Origin: Streptomyces sp. CC228A | GTDB lineage: Bacteria > Actinomycetota > Actinomycetes > Streptomycetales > Streptomycetaceae | NCBI RefSeq assembly: GCF_021390935.1 | Contig: NZ_JAJPUI010000003.1 | Location: 590,742-654,741, forward strand | DNA: 64,000 nt | Direction of reading: 5' to 3' | Shown: one piece after another, positions 18,821 through 29,223 of the stretch | Numbering within the stretch: position 1 is the first letter of the stretch | Layout: each line of letters starts with the position of its first letter | Notes under the pieces: model-generated | Told to the model about the DNA's origin: nothing | Database searches by the model: none | The model's input: only the letters and a program-made list of their open reading frames with translations | Made by a program: the position numbers and the translations under genes

Positions 18821-21246
18821 GTGAACGGAACTCCAGAAGGACCGGGACACACGGCAGTCGCACAGCTCGGCACCGCCCGGCTGTTCCGACTGGCGATCAC
18901 TCAGCGTGACAGCGCCAGGTCGGCGCACCCGGCCGGCAGACCCGCGGGCCGCCCGGGACTCGCGGCGGTGCCCGGCGCCGCCCCCTGCGCCGACTCCCCC
19001 GGCGCCCGCCCCGCCGGCCGCACGGCGGGCCCCGGCGGCTTCCCGGCCGGGTCCGGTACGGCGGGTTCCGGGACGGCGGCCGCCGCGGGCGGAGGACCCG
19101 GTCCCGGCCCGGTGAGCGGCGCGGATCCGGTGGCGCGGCCCCGGGCCGGCGCGTCCGGCGCCCCCGCACGGTCCGCGTGCTGCGCGCCGCCCCCGGCACC
19201 ATGACCGGCCTGGCCGCCGCCCTCGCGACGGGTCCCGCCGCGGGCCCCGCCACCGGTGCCGGGTCCCGCCCGGCGGGACCGGGCGGCGGCGCGGTCCCCG
19301 CCGTCCCCCGCGGCCGTACCGCGGCCGCCGCCCGCCCCGCCGCCCCGGGGGCCTCCCCCGCCGCCGGCTCCGGTGCGGCCCCCGCCCCCGGCACGGACCC
19401 CGCGGCGGGCGCGCTGCCGCACCCGCAGGGCCCCGCCCGCACGGGCCCCGCCGCCGTACCCGCCGCAGGCACCGCACCGGCACCGGCACCGGCGTCCGGG
19501 GACGCCCCGGCGGCCGCCGCGCCCGGTGAACTGCGGGACATCGGCGCCGCGTTCAGGAGCGCGCAGCTCGCCATGGCCGTGGTCGACCCGGAGGGGCTGG
19601 TCGTCAGCGCCAACGACTCCCTCGCCGCCCTCCTCGGCACCGACCGGTCGTCCCTGCGCCGCCAGGCCGCCGCCGACCTGGTCGACCTGGCCGCCGACCG
19701 CCGCACCTGGCACGCCTACCACGAGGTGCTCCGCGGCCACCGGTCCCGCCTCCGGTGCACCCGCCGCCTCAAGCACCCCGACGGGCACTCCGTGTGGACC
19801 GAGGTGACGGTCGCACCCGTGCCCGGCGGCCGCAGCGTCCTGCTGTCGGTCGCCGACATCAGCGACCGCCGCGCGCTCCAGGCCCGGCTGCGCCACCTCC
19901 AGATGTACGACCCCGTGACCCGGCTGCCCAACCGCACGCTGTTCTTCGAGCGGCTGACGTCCGCGCTGGAGAACTCCTCGTACGACGGGTACGAGGACGG
20001 GGGCACCGGGCGGATCGGGCTCTGCTACCTCGACCTGGACGGGTTCAAGGCCGTCAACGACACGCTCGGCCACCGGGTGGGCGACCAGTTGCTCGCCGCC
20101 GTCGCCGGCCGCCTCGCCGAGTGCGCGGACAACGACCCGCACACCCGCGGCGGCCACCTCGTGGCGCGGCTCGGCGGTGACGAGTTCGCCGTGCTCGTCG
20201 AGGACGCGGCCGGCACCGAGCAGCTCACCGACCTGGCCGGCGCGCTGCTCGCCGCCGTGCAGGAGCCGTTCGACCTGGCGGGGCAGCGGCTGTCGGTGTC
20301 GGCCTCCATCGGTGTCGTGGAGCGGGCCGCCGCCGGCACCAACGTCAACGGGCTGATGCAGGCCGCCGACACCACGCTCTACTGGGCGAAGGCCGACGGG
20401 AAGGCCCGCTGGACGCTCTTCGACCCGGAGCGCAACGCCCACCGCATGACGCGGCAGGCGCTCTCCTCCCATCTGCGGCCGGCCGTGGAGCGTGGCGAGT
20501 TCGCCCTCGCCTACCAGCCGCTGGTGGGGATGGCGGACGGCACCGTCCGCGGTGTGGAGGCGCTGGTCCGCTGGAACCACCCGCGGTTCGGCACCCTGGC
20601 GCCGAATCGGTTCGTCGGGATCGCGGAGGAGGACGGCTCCATCGTGCAGCTGGGGCGGTGGGTGCTGCGGACCGCGTGCCGCCAGGCCCGCAGCTGGCAG
20701 CAGGACCACCCCTCGGAGCCGCCACTCTTCGTCAGCGTCAACGTCGCCGTCCGCCAGGTGTGGGACTCCGACCTGGTGGCGGACGTCGCGCAGATCCTGG
20801 GCGAGACCGGGCTCGCGCCGCGGCTGCTCCAGCTGGAGCTGACCGAGTCGGCCGTGATGGGTTCGGCGGGGCGGCCCCTCCAGGCCCTGCAGGCGCTCAG
20901 CGACATGGGGGTGCGGATCGCCATCGACGACTTCGGCACCGGCTACTCGAACCTCGCCTACCTCAGCAGGCTGCCCGTGTCCGTGCTGAAGCTGGACGGG
21001 TCGTTCGTACGGGGCTTCCAGGACGAGGCGCACCCGAACCCCGCGGACGAGGTCATCGTCGAGGCCATGGTGGACCTCGCACACCGGCTGGGGCTGACCG
21101 TCACCGCCGAGTGCGTGGAGACCGCCGGGCAGGCGGCGAGGCTGCGGCGGATCGGCTGCGACACCGGTCAGGGCTGGCTGTACTCGCGGGCGGTGGACCC
21201 GGAGCGCATCGCGGAGATGATCCGGGTCGGCGCGAGGACGGCCTGA
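18821..21246 (+). CDS. PAS-GGDEF-EAL cyclic-di-GMP enzyme (one frame break in N-terminus)
   Basis: The most likely start is GTG 18821 (VNGTPEGPGHTAVAQLG), with GGGAG upstream. The N-terminal ~230 residues are Ala/Pro/Gly-rich, and one missing base between about 18,900 and 19,200 shifts the frame; repaired length is about 808 residues. A PAS domain follows (IGAAFRSAQLAMAVVDPEGL to SVADISDRRALQ), then a GGDEF domain with an intact RLGGDEFAV (near 20,173) and an EAL domain with GVEALVRWNHP (near 20,562). The EAL side keeps DDFGTGYSNLAYL but has KLD for KID and TAECVE for the usual VAEGVE. It may make or break c-di-GMP, which controls Streptomyces development. No membrane segment is seen. Confidence 0.88.
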
Positions 21247-21344
21247 GCCCGGCGGACGCGTGAGAACCGCCCCCGACCGGGAGGATGTGGTCTCTCCGGT
21301 CAGGGGCGGCGGTGTGGGGGGCGGCCGTCATGGGGCCTTGCGGG

Positions 21345-23045
<1,701 letters not shown>

Positions 23046-23128
23046 GGGGGGCCTCCGAGGGGGGCGAAGCGGGGTGCGCGATGCGGAAGTTGGAGCATTG
23101 ATAGCCACCGCCGCCCGCGCCCGTCAAT

Positions 23129-23156
23129 GGTCTGAACCAAACGAGGACTAGACCAA
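23129..23156 (-). promoter_or_regulatory. Pair of 12-bp direct repeats upstream of the chitinase gene
   Basis: Read towards the gene, TTGGTCTAGTCC (complement of 23145-23156) and TTGGTTCAGACC (complement of 23129-23140) lie 16 bp apart start to start. Streptomyces chitinase promoters carry similar 12-bp direct repeats, and the first is also close to the DasR site core TGGTCTAGACCA. The repeats lie 84-111 bases before the start codon, where the promoter is expected. Confidence 0.75.
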
Positions 23157-23242
23157 TTCGCGCAGGAAAGCCCTCGTCAGAGCCCCTCCCGGGTCCCACC
23201 GAGCCGCTCGCCACCGGGGGTGACGAGCGGTTTAAGGTTCAC

Positions 23243-24364
23243 TTAGGACACTTGTGCACCGCTTCCCGAGGCCGAACCAGCGAAGCCGTACGCGTCCGCC
23301 ACCAGCTCGTACGAGCGCAGCCGCGCCGCGCCGCTGTGGACGTTCGCCGTCAGCATCAACTCGTCCGCTCCCGTGCGCCCCTGGAGCTCGTCCAGGCCCG
23401 CCCGCACCTCGTCCGGCGTGCCGTGCACGACGTCGGCCAGCCAGCGGTCGACGAAGTCCCGCTCCGCCGGGCCGAACGGGTACGCCTCCGCCTCCTCGGG
23501 CGTGGGGATCAGCCCGGGGCGCCCAGTGCGCAGCCGCAGCATCGACAGCGCGCCGGTCAGCACCTGCCGGCGGGCCTCCCCCGCGTCGTCGGCGGCCAGC
23601 GCGGAGACGCCGATGAGGGCGTACGGCGCGTCCAGCACGGCGGACGGGCGGAAGGAGGCGCGGTAGAGGTCCAGCGCCGGGACCGTGTTGCGGGCGGAGA
23701 AGTGGTGGGCGAACGCGAAGGGCAGCCCCAGCTCCCCCGCCAGTCGCGCGCTGTACCCGGACGAGCCGAGCAGCCACACCGGCGGGCGGCCCCGCGACCC
23801 CTGCACCGGCCCCGGCACGGCGTGGATCCCGGCGTACCGGTGGCCTGCGGGGATGTCGTCGTCCAGGAACGCGACCAGCTCGGCGAGCTGCCGCGGGAAG
23901 TCGTCGGCCCCCTCGCCCGGGGTGTCGGTACGGCGCAGGGCGGCCGCCGTGGCCCCGTCGGTGCCGGGCGCCCGCCCGAGGCCCAGGTCCACCCGGCCCG
24001 GTGCGAGCGCCTCCAGCGTGCCGAACTGCTCGGCGACCACGAGCGGGGCGTGGTTCGGCAGCATCACGCCGCCGGAGCCGAGCCGGATGCGGCCGGTGTG
24101 CGCGGCGAGGTGGGCGAGGATCACGGCCGGGGAGGAGGAGGCGACGCCGGGCATCGAGTGGTGCTCGGCGACCCAGTGGCGGTGGTAGCCGCGGCGCTCG
24201 GCGAGCCTCGCGAGCGCGACGCTGGTGGCGAGCGCCTCGGCGGCGGTGCTGCCGCGGCCGACGGTGACCAGGTCCAGCACGGAGAGCGGCACGGGCGCGG
24301 CGCCCCGGGCCGCCCCGCGTATGGCCGGATGGTCTGTCGCGTTCGTCGATGCGGGCTCGCTCAC
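23243..24364 (-). CDS. LLM-class flavin-dependent oxidoreductase (luciferase-like)
   Basis: The start GTG 24364 follows AGGAGGA. The 373-residue protein opens with VPLSVLDLVTVGRGSTAAEA and has the luciferase-like segments GYHRHWVAEHHSMPGVASSS and LGSGGVMLPNHAPLVVAEQF, then GRVDLGLGRAPGTD. These belong to the MsnO8/YceB-like LLM subgroup, a TIM-barrel that uses FMNH2 or F420. Substrates of this subgroup are mostly unknown. The gene is a single unit; the long repeat-filled gap lies upstream. Confidence 0.93.
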   Translation of the reverse strand: MSEPASTNATDHPAIRGAARGAAPVPLSVLDLVTVGRGSTAAEALATSVALARLAERRGYHRHWVAEHHSMPGVASSSPAVILAHLAAHTGRIRLGSGGVMLPNHAPLVVAEQFGTLEALAPGRVDLGLGRAPGTDGATAAALRRTDTPGEGADDFPRQLAELVAFLDDDIPAGHRYAGIHAVPGPVQGSRGRPPVWLLGSSGYSARLAGELGLPFAFAHHFSARNTVPALDLYRASFRPSAVLDAPYALIGVSALAADDAGEARRQVLTGALSMLRLRTGRPGLIPTPEEAEAYPFGPAERDFVDRWLADVVHGTPDEVRAGLDELQGRTGADELMLTANVHSGAARLRSYELVADAYGFAGSASGSGAQVS

Positions 24365-24419
24365 CGCGGGGTCCTCCTGTCAGGGCCGTGCACGTACGCA
24401 GAACCTAACTGGAGGGTCC

Positions 24420-25110
24420 TTCCGGTTATTCCCCGCAGAGGGAGGCGGCGGAGCTGTCCTGAGGCCGACGGCCACGGGGGCGGGCGGCGCCCGAGGCGAG
24501 GCGGCGGGAGCCCACCGGGCGGGCGGTACGGGGCGGGTGCCGGGCGAGGCTGCCGGCGGGGCCGGCGGTACAGGGCCGGCTGTACGGGGCGGGTGCCGCG
24601 TGAGGCGCCGACGGTACGGGGGTGCCGGCGAGGCTGCCGGCGGGCCGACGGTACAGGGCCGGCGGTACGGGGGTGCCGGGTGGGGGCTGCCGGCGAGGCG
24701 CCGGCGGTACAGGGCGGGCCGACCGGAGCGGCGCGGACGTGGGCCGCATGGCGGGGCGTACCGCGCCGCCGGCCGACGGTCCCCGGCCACGGTGAGAGGC
24801 ACCGCCGGGAGCGGCGTGCCCGGACACCCAGCGGCGGGCCGGGCGCCGACGGGCGCGCGGGCCGGAAGCCTCGGGCGGCGCGGGCCGGAACCGGCGGGCG
24901 GCGCGGGCCCGAATCCGCGAACGGCGCGCGCCGGATCCCACGGGTGACGCAAGCCGGTTTCCGGGGCTGGCGCAAGCCGGAACCCGCCCGGGCGGCGCGC
25001 GCCGGATTCCGCGGGCGGCGCAAGCCGGTATCCGCCGGTGGCGTGAGCCGCTACCCGCCCGGGCGGCGCGAGCCCCCGTCCACGAGCGGCGTGCGCCGCC
25101 GGATTCCGCG
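24420..25110. repeat. Long gene-free stretch of degenerate short repeats
   Basis: From about 24,480 to 24,780 phrases such as GCCGGCGGTACAGGGC and GGTACGGGGGTGCCGG recur irregularly. From about 24,830 to 25,110 a second family of about 27-28 bp takes over, with GGCGCAAGCCGG, GGCGCGCGCCGGATTCCGCGG and similar variants. The open frames here are Arg/Gly/Pro-rich in every frame and do not look coding. Confidence 0.7.
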
Positions 25111-25113
25111 GAT

Positions 25114-25253
25114 GGCGCGCGGCCGGAGCCCGACCCGGGGTGGCGCGTGGCCGGAGACCGACCGCGGACGGCGCGCGGCCGGAGCCTGACCGGGGGTGGC
25201 GCGTGGCCGGAGACCGACCGGAGGTGGCGCGTGGCCGGAGACCGACCGGGTGG
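25114..25253. repeat. 28-bp tandem repeat, five copies
   Basis: GGCGCG(C/T)GGCCGGAG starts at 25114, 25142, 25170, 25198 and 25226, an exact 28-bp period. The array ends directly at the stop codon of the EutA-like gene. Confidence 0.9.
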
Positions 25254-25940
25254 TCAGTGGTCCGGCTCCCAGACGTCCCGCGGCTCGTGGCGGGCGAAGA
25301 GCGTGCCCAGTTCCTCCGCCCACGCCCCGCGGCGCTCCGCCAGCCGCAGGCCCTCCCACACCGTGACCAGCGTGCCCGTCAGGACCGGCTTGCCGACGGC
25401 CGTTTCCGCCTCGGGCAGCAGGGACACCGTCGCGAGGGCCGTGTCCGGCACCAGGACCGCCTGCGCGCCGGGGTCGTCCGCGGCCCGCACCAGATCGGGC
25501 AGCGGACCCGCGGCATGGGCCCGGCGGGTGCCGACCACCTCGATCCCGGCCGCCTCCAGGAACCGGGCGAAGCCCTCCGTGACGTCCTGCGCGTACGTCG
25601 CGGCGAGGGCGACCCGCACGGCGCCCACCGCCCGCACCGCGTGCGCGAAACCGATCGACGTGCTGGAGGCCGGCACCCCGGCCGCCAGGGCCAGTGCGCG
25701 GGCCTGCTCGTGCGCCGCCTCCCAGCCCCGTACGAACGACGCCCCGGTGGACGCCCATACCACCGCTTCGGCGCCCGCGAGCCGCAGCCCCGCCGCCTCG
25801 GCGGCGAGTCGCTCCGGATCCTCGTCCGGCCCCCCGTACGCCACCGAGGCCACGCGGATGTCGCTGTCCAGCAGCGTCTCGATACGGCGGTAGTCGTCCT
25901 CCGCGTGGCCTTCCGGGCGGAGCAGTCCGACGGTGGTCAT
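25254..25940 (-). CDS. eutA: Asp/Glu racemase-superfamily protein, EutA-like
   Basis: The start ATG 25940 follows AGGAGGCTGACC. The 228-residue protein (MTTVGLLRPEGHAEDDYRRI) aligns by pattern with maleate isomerase/arylmalonate decarboxylase/EutA proteins: VASVAYGG, AVVWASTGASFVRGW, VPASSTSIGFAHAVRAV and AVLVPDTALATV. Members usually carry two catalytic Cys, but this protein has no Cys at all; Ser/Thr stands at the first site. It is divergent from the ectoine importer genes, the context in which EutA is known. A role in ectoine use is inferred from that context; a different isomerase or decarboxylase role is possible. Confidence 0.72.
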   Translation of the reverse strand: MTTVGLLRPEGHAEDDYRRIETLLDSDIRVASVAYGGPDEDPERLAAEAAGLRLAGAEAVVWASTGASFVRGWEAAHEQARALALAAGVPASSTSIGFAHAVRAVGAVRVALAATYAQDVTEGFARFLEAAGIEVVGTRRAHAAGPLPDLVRAADDPGAQAVLVPDTALATVSLLPEAETAVGKPVLTGTLVTVWEGLRLAERRGAWAEELGTLFARHEPRDVWEPDH

Positions 25941-26033
25941 GGTCAGCCTCCTGGTCCTTCGGCGCGGTCGCCGGGCGCGTCCGGCGGGAAACCCGCACGC
26001 ATAGCCCTCGCCGCTTCGGGTAGCCGCGCGCCC

Positions 26034-26924
26034 ATGGCCCTCACAGACTCCAGGGAAGCAGGATCCATAAGACGGCGCTCGCTACTGGTCGGCGGCGCCG
26101 CGCTCGGCGCGTCGGGGTTCGCGCTCGGCGGCACGGGGTGCGCCCGCGTGCCGTCCGGGGACGCGCTCGCCCGGCTGCGCTCGCAGCGCACCGTGCGGCT
26201 GGGCATCGCCGGCGAGGTGCCGTACGGGTACATCGACGAACAAGGGGCCTTCACCGGGGAGGCGCCCGAACTCGCCAAGGTGGTCTTCAAGCGGCTCGGC
26301 ATCGACCGGGTCCAGCCGGTCGCCACGGGCTTCGGCTCCCTCATACCCGGCCTCAACGCGCAGCAGTTCGACGTGGTGTCCGCCGGGATGTACATCAAGA
26401 AGGAACGCTGCGCGCAGGTGCTGTTCTCGGACCCCGAGTACCAGATGCTCGACTCCTTCATCGTCCGCAAGGGCAATCCCCTCGGCCTGCGCTCCTACGA
26501 CGACGCTGTGCGGAAGAGGGCCCGGCTCGCCACCGGCACCGGCTACGCGCAGATCGGCTACGCCGTGGCGGCCGGGTACCCCGAGAAGGACATCGTCATT
26601 CTCCAGGACCAGGTGGCCGGACTGAACGCCGTCGAGTCCGGCCGCGTCGACGTGTTCGCCGGGACCGCGCTCACCGCCCGCGAGGTGGTGAAGAAGAGCA
26701 GCAGGGCCGAGGCCACCGAGGCGTTCGCGGCCGTCGTCGACGGCAAGGAGCAGATCGACGGCGGCGGCTTCGCCTTCCGCCTCACCGACGGCGACCTGCG
26801 GGACGCCTTCAACGCCGAGATACACAAGATGAAGCGGAGCGGCGAGCTCTTCCGGATCCTGCGGCGGTTCGGCTTCACGGAGTCCGAGATGACCACGCTG
26901 ACCGCCGAGGAGCTGTGCCGATGA
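26034..26924 (+). CDS. ehuB: Ectoine/hydroxyectoine ABC transporter substrate-binding lipoprotein
   Basis: The start ATG 26034 gives 296 residues. A twin-arginine signal (SIRRRSLLVGG) leads to a lipobox ending GGTGC, so the protein is probably exported folded and lipid-anchored. The body is a type-2 (glutamine-binding-like) periplasmic fold: VRLGIAGEVPYGYIDEQGAF, GEAPELAKVVFKRLGI, FDVVSAGMYIKKERCAQVLF and GGFAFRLTDGDLRDAFN. The EhuB pattern and the C-D-A order downstream support an ectoine ligand. It is the first of four coupled genes. No regulator of GntR/EnuR type is adjacent; the nearest regulator is the IclR protein downstream. Confidence 0.88.
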   Translation: MALTDSREAGSIRRRSLLVGGAALGASGFALGGTGCARVPSGDALARLRSQRTVRLGIAGEVPYGYIDEQGAFTGEAPELAKVVFKRLGIDRVQPVATGFGSLIPGLNAQQFDVVSAGMYIKKERCAQVLFSDPEYQMLDSFIVRKGNPLGLRSYDDAVRKRARLATGTGYAQIGYAVAAGYPEKDIVILQDQVAGLNAVESGRVDVFAGTALTAREVVKKSSRAEATEAFAAVVDGKEQIDGGGFAFRLTDGDLRDAFNAEIHKMKRSGELFRILRRFGFTESEMTTLTAEELCR

Positions 26925-27580
26925 CCTCCGGACTCTGGGAGAACTGGGTCCTGCCCGGCATCTGGACCACCCTGCAGCTGCTGGTGTTCAGCGCGGCCCT
27001 GGGCGCCGCCGTGGCGTTCACCGTGGGCACGGCCAGGACGCACCGCTCCCGCGCGGTGCGCTTCCTGGCGGCGGCGTACACGGAGGTGTTCCGTGGCGTG
27101 TCGGCTCTGGTGCTGATGTTCTGGCTGTTCTTCGTGGTGCCTCCGCTGCTGGGCTGGCAGCTGGTGCCGATGTGGGCGGCGGTGCTCGCGCTGGGCCTGT
27201 CGTACGGCGCGTACGGCGCCGAGATCGTGCGCGGGGCGCTGAACGCGGTGGCGCCGGCGCAGCGGGAGGCGGCCGTGGCGCTGAGCTTCACGCCCTGGCA
27301 GCGGATGCGGCTCGTGCTGCTGCCGCAGGCGGTGCCGGAGATGCTGCCGTCCTTCTGCAACCTGCTGGTGGAGCTGCTGAAGGGCACGGCCCTGGTGTCG
27401 CTGCTGGGCGTGGGTGACGTGTCGTTCGCGGCGTACCTGGTCCGGCTGGCGACGCAGGAGAGCGCGCAGATCTACACGGTCGTGCTGGTGATCTACGCCG
27501 TCATCGCCTTCGGCATCACGCAGTCGATGAAGGCCCTCGAACGACGGACCAAGGCGAATCTGGGGGTGGCCGCCAAGTGA
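26921..27580 (+). CDS. ehuC: Ectoine ABC transporter permease EhuC
   Basis: ATG 26921 overlaps the ehuB stop as ATGA. The 219-residue protein has five or so membrane helices (LQLLVFSAALGAAVAFTVG, ALVLMFWLFFVVPPLLG) and the EAA-type cytoplasmic loop AVAPAQREAAVALSFTPWQR. It is of the His/Glu/Gln/Arg/opine permease family. It forms the channel with EhuD. Confidence 0.9.
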   Translation: MTSGLWENWVLPGIWTTLQLLVFSAALGAAVAFTVGTARTHRSRAVRFLAAAYTEVFRGVSALVLMFWLFFVVPPLLGWQLVPMWAAVLALGLSYGAYGAEIVRGALNAVAPAQREAAVALSFTPWQRMRLVLLPQAVPEMLPSFCNLLVELLKGTALVSLLGVGDVSFAAYLVRLATQESAQIYTVVLVIYAVIAFGITQSMKALERRTKANLGVAAK

Positions 27581-28227
27581 ACTGGGACTGGTCTGCTGTC
27601 TGGGACTTCCTTCCGCGCTTCGCGGACGGGCTGCTGGTGACGCTCCAGGTCCTCGTGCTGGGGTCGCTGCTGGCGTTCTCGCTGGGCCTGGTGTGGGCGG
27701 CCGCGTTCCGCGCGCCCAGCCGGTGGGTGCGGTGGCCGGTGCACGTGTTCACCGAGTTCATCCGCACGACGCCGCTGCTCGTGCAGCTCTTCTTCCTGTT
27801 CTTCGTGCTGCCGGAGTGGGGCGTGCAGTTCTCCGCGCTGGTCACCGGCACGTTCGCGATCGGGCTGCACTACTCGACGTACACCGCGCAGGTCTACCGG
27901 GCCGGCATCGACGCCGTGCCGGCGGGCCAGTGGGAGGCGGCGACGGCGCTGAGCCTGCCCGCGCACCGCACCTGGACCGCGGTGATCCTGCCGCAGGCGC
28001 TGCGGCGGGTCGCCCCCGCGCTCGGCAACTACGTCATCGCCATGCTGAAGGACACGCCGATCCTCATGGCGATCGGCGTGCTGGAGATGCTCCAGCAGGC
28101 GCGGCTGCAGAGCGCCGTGACCTTCCAGTACACCGAGCCGCTCACCGTCGTCGGTGTCGCCTTCATCCTCATCGCCTACCCGGCTTCCCTTCTCGTCCGA
28201 GCCCTGGAGCGCCGCCTTGTCCACTGA
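27577..28227 (+). CDS. ehuD: Ectoine ABC transporter permease EhuD
   Basis: GTG 27577 overlaps the ehuC stop as GTGA. The 216-residue protein shows the paired-permease pattern with FIRTTPLLVQLFFLFFVLPE and the EAA loop AVPAGQWEAATALSLPAHRT. Five membrane helices are visible. It is the partner of EhuC and docks on the ATPase EhuA. Confidence 0.9.
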   Translation: MNWDWSAVWDFLPRFADGLLVTLQVLVLGSLLAFSLGLVWAAAFRAPSRWVRWPVHVFTEFIRTTPLLVQLFFLFFVLPEWGVQFSALVTGTFAIGLHYSTYTAQVYRAGIDAVPAGQWEAATALSLPAHRTWTAVILPQALRRVAPALGNYVIAMLKDTPILMAIGVLEMLQQARLQSAVTFQYTEPLTVVGVAFILIAYPASLLVRALERRLVH

Positions 28228-28981
28228 ACCGTCCACCGGACCGTCCACCGAACTCGTCCGCTTCGAGGGCGTCGGGAAGAGCTTCGGTGAGCACACCGTC
28301 CTCGACGACCTGTCGTTCTCGGTCTCCCCGGGTCAGCACGTCACCCTGATCGGGCCGTCCGGCTCCGGCAAGACGACCATCCTGCGGATGCTGATGACGC
28401 TGGAGCGGCCCGACCGGGGCACGATCGAGGTCGGCGGCGAGCGGCTGTTCCCCGCCGACGAGCGGCAGCGGCGCGAGCTGCGCAAGCAGATCGGGATGGT
28501 CTTCCAGCAGTTCAACCTGTTCCCGAACATGTCCGTGCTGCGCAACATCACCGAGGCGCCGGTGCGGGTGCTCGGGATGGGCCGCGACGAGGCGGAGGAG
28601 CGCGCCCGCGGCCTGCTGGAGATGGTCGGGCTCGCCGACAAGGCGGGCGCCCGGCCGGCGCAGCTGTCCGGCGGGCAGCAGCAGCGGGTGGCGATCGCCC
28701 GGGCCCTGGCCATGCGGCCGAAGGTGCTGCTGCTGGACGAGGTGACGTCGGCGCTCGACCCGGAACTGGTGGCGGGGGTGCTGGACCTGCTGCGGGACAT
28801 CGCGCGGACCACGGACATCACGATGCTCTGCGTCACGCACGAGATGAACTTCGCGCGGGACATCTCGGACCAGGTGCTGATGTTCGACTCCGGGCGGGTG
28901 ATCGAGGCAGGTCCGCCGGAGCAGATCTTCTCCGCGCCCGAGCACGCCCGGACCCGCGAGTTCCTCGGCGCCGTGCTCTGA
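28217..28981 (+). CDS. ehuA: Ectoine ABC transporter ATP-binding protein EhuA
   Basis: The start is TTG 28217 (LSTEPSTGPSTELVRFEG), overlapping the ehuD stop by 11 bases, with GGAG 8 bases upstream. The 254-residue ATPase has Walker A GPSGSGKTT, Q-loop MVFQQFNLFPNM, signature LSGGQQQRVAIARAL and Walker B VLLLDEVTSALD followed by the switch His in THEMNFARD. It belongs to the polar-amino-acid importer subfamily. A strong hairpin at 29009-29040 closes the operon. Confidence 0.93.
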   Translation: MSTEPSTGPSTELVRFEGVGKSFGEHTVLDDLSFSVSPGQHVTLIGPSGSGKTTILRMLMTLERPDRGTIEVGGERLFPADERQRRELRKQIGMVFQQFNLFPNMSVLRNITEAPVRVLGMGRDEAEERARGLLEMVGLADKAGARPAQLSGGQQQRVAIARALAMRPKVLLLDEVTSALDPELVAGVLDLLRDIARTTDITMLCVTHEMNFARDISDQVLMFDSGRVIEAGPPEQIFSAPEHARTREFLGAVL

Positions 28982-29008
28982 GCCGGACCGCCGTCCACCG
29001 CTCGGATC

Positions 29009-29040
29009 CGGCCCCGTCCCGGTTTCGGCCGACGGGGCCG
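29009..29040. terminator. Terminator after the ehuBCDA operon
   Basis: A perfect 10-bp stem CGGCCCCGTC/GACGGGGCCG encloses a 12-base loop, 27 bases after the ehuA stop. Confidence 0.75.
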
Positions 29041-29125
29041 CCGACCGGCCGCCGCATCGGCCCCGACCGCACCTCGATATGCCAGCAGCACATGCCACAA
29101 GGGAGCGCCCCAGCGTATACGGCCG

Positions 29126-29158
29126 GGGCGCCCCGGCGTTCTTGTCAACGGGGCGCCC
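29126..29158. terminator. Second hairpin between ehuA and the IclR gene
   Basis: GGGCGCCCC at 29126-29134 pairs with GGGGCGCCC at 29150-29158. It may be a back-up terminator or part of the IclR leader. Confidence 0.45.
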
Positions 29159-29223
29159 GAAAACGGCCCTTGGCGGTTATCGTGGGGAGGAAGCATGCGG
29201 TCACAACCTGGTAGGGGGAAACC

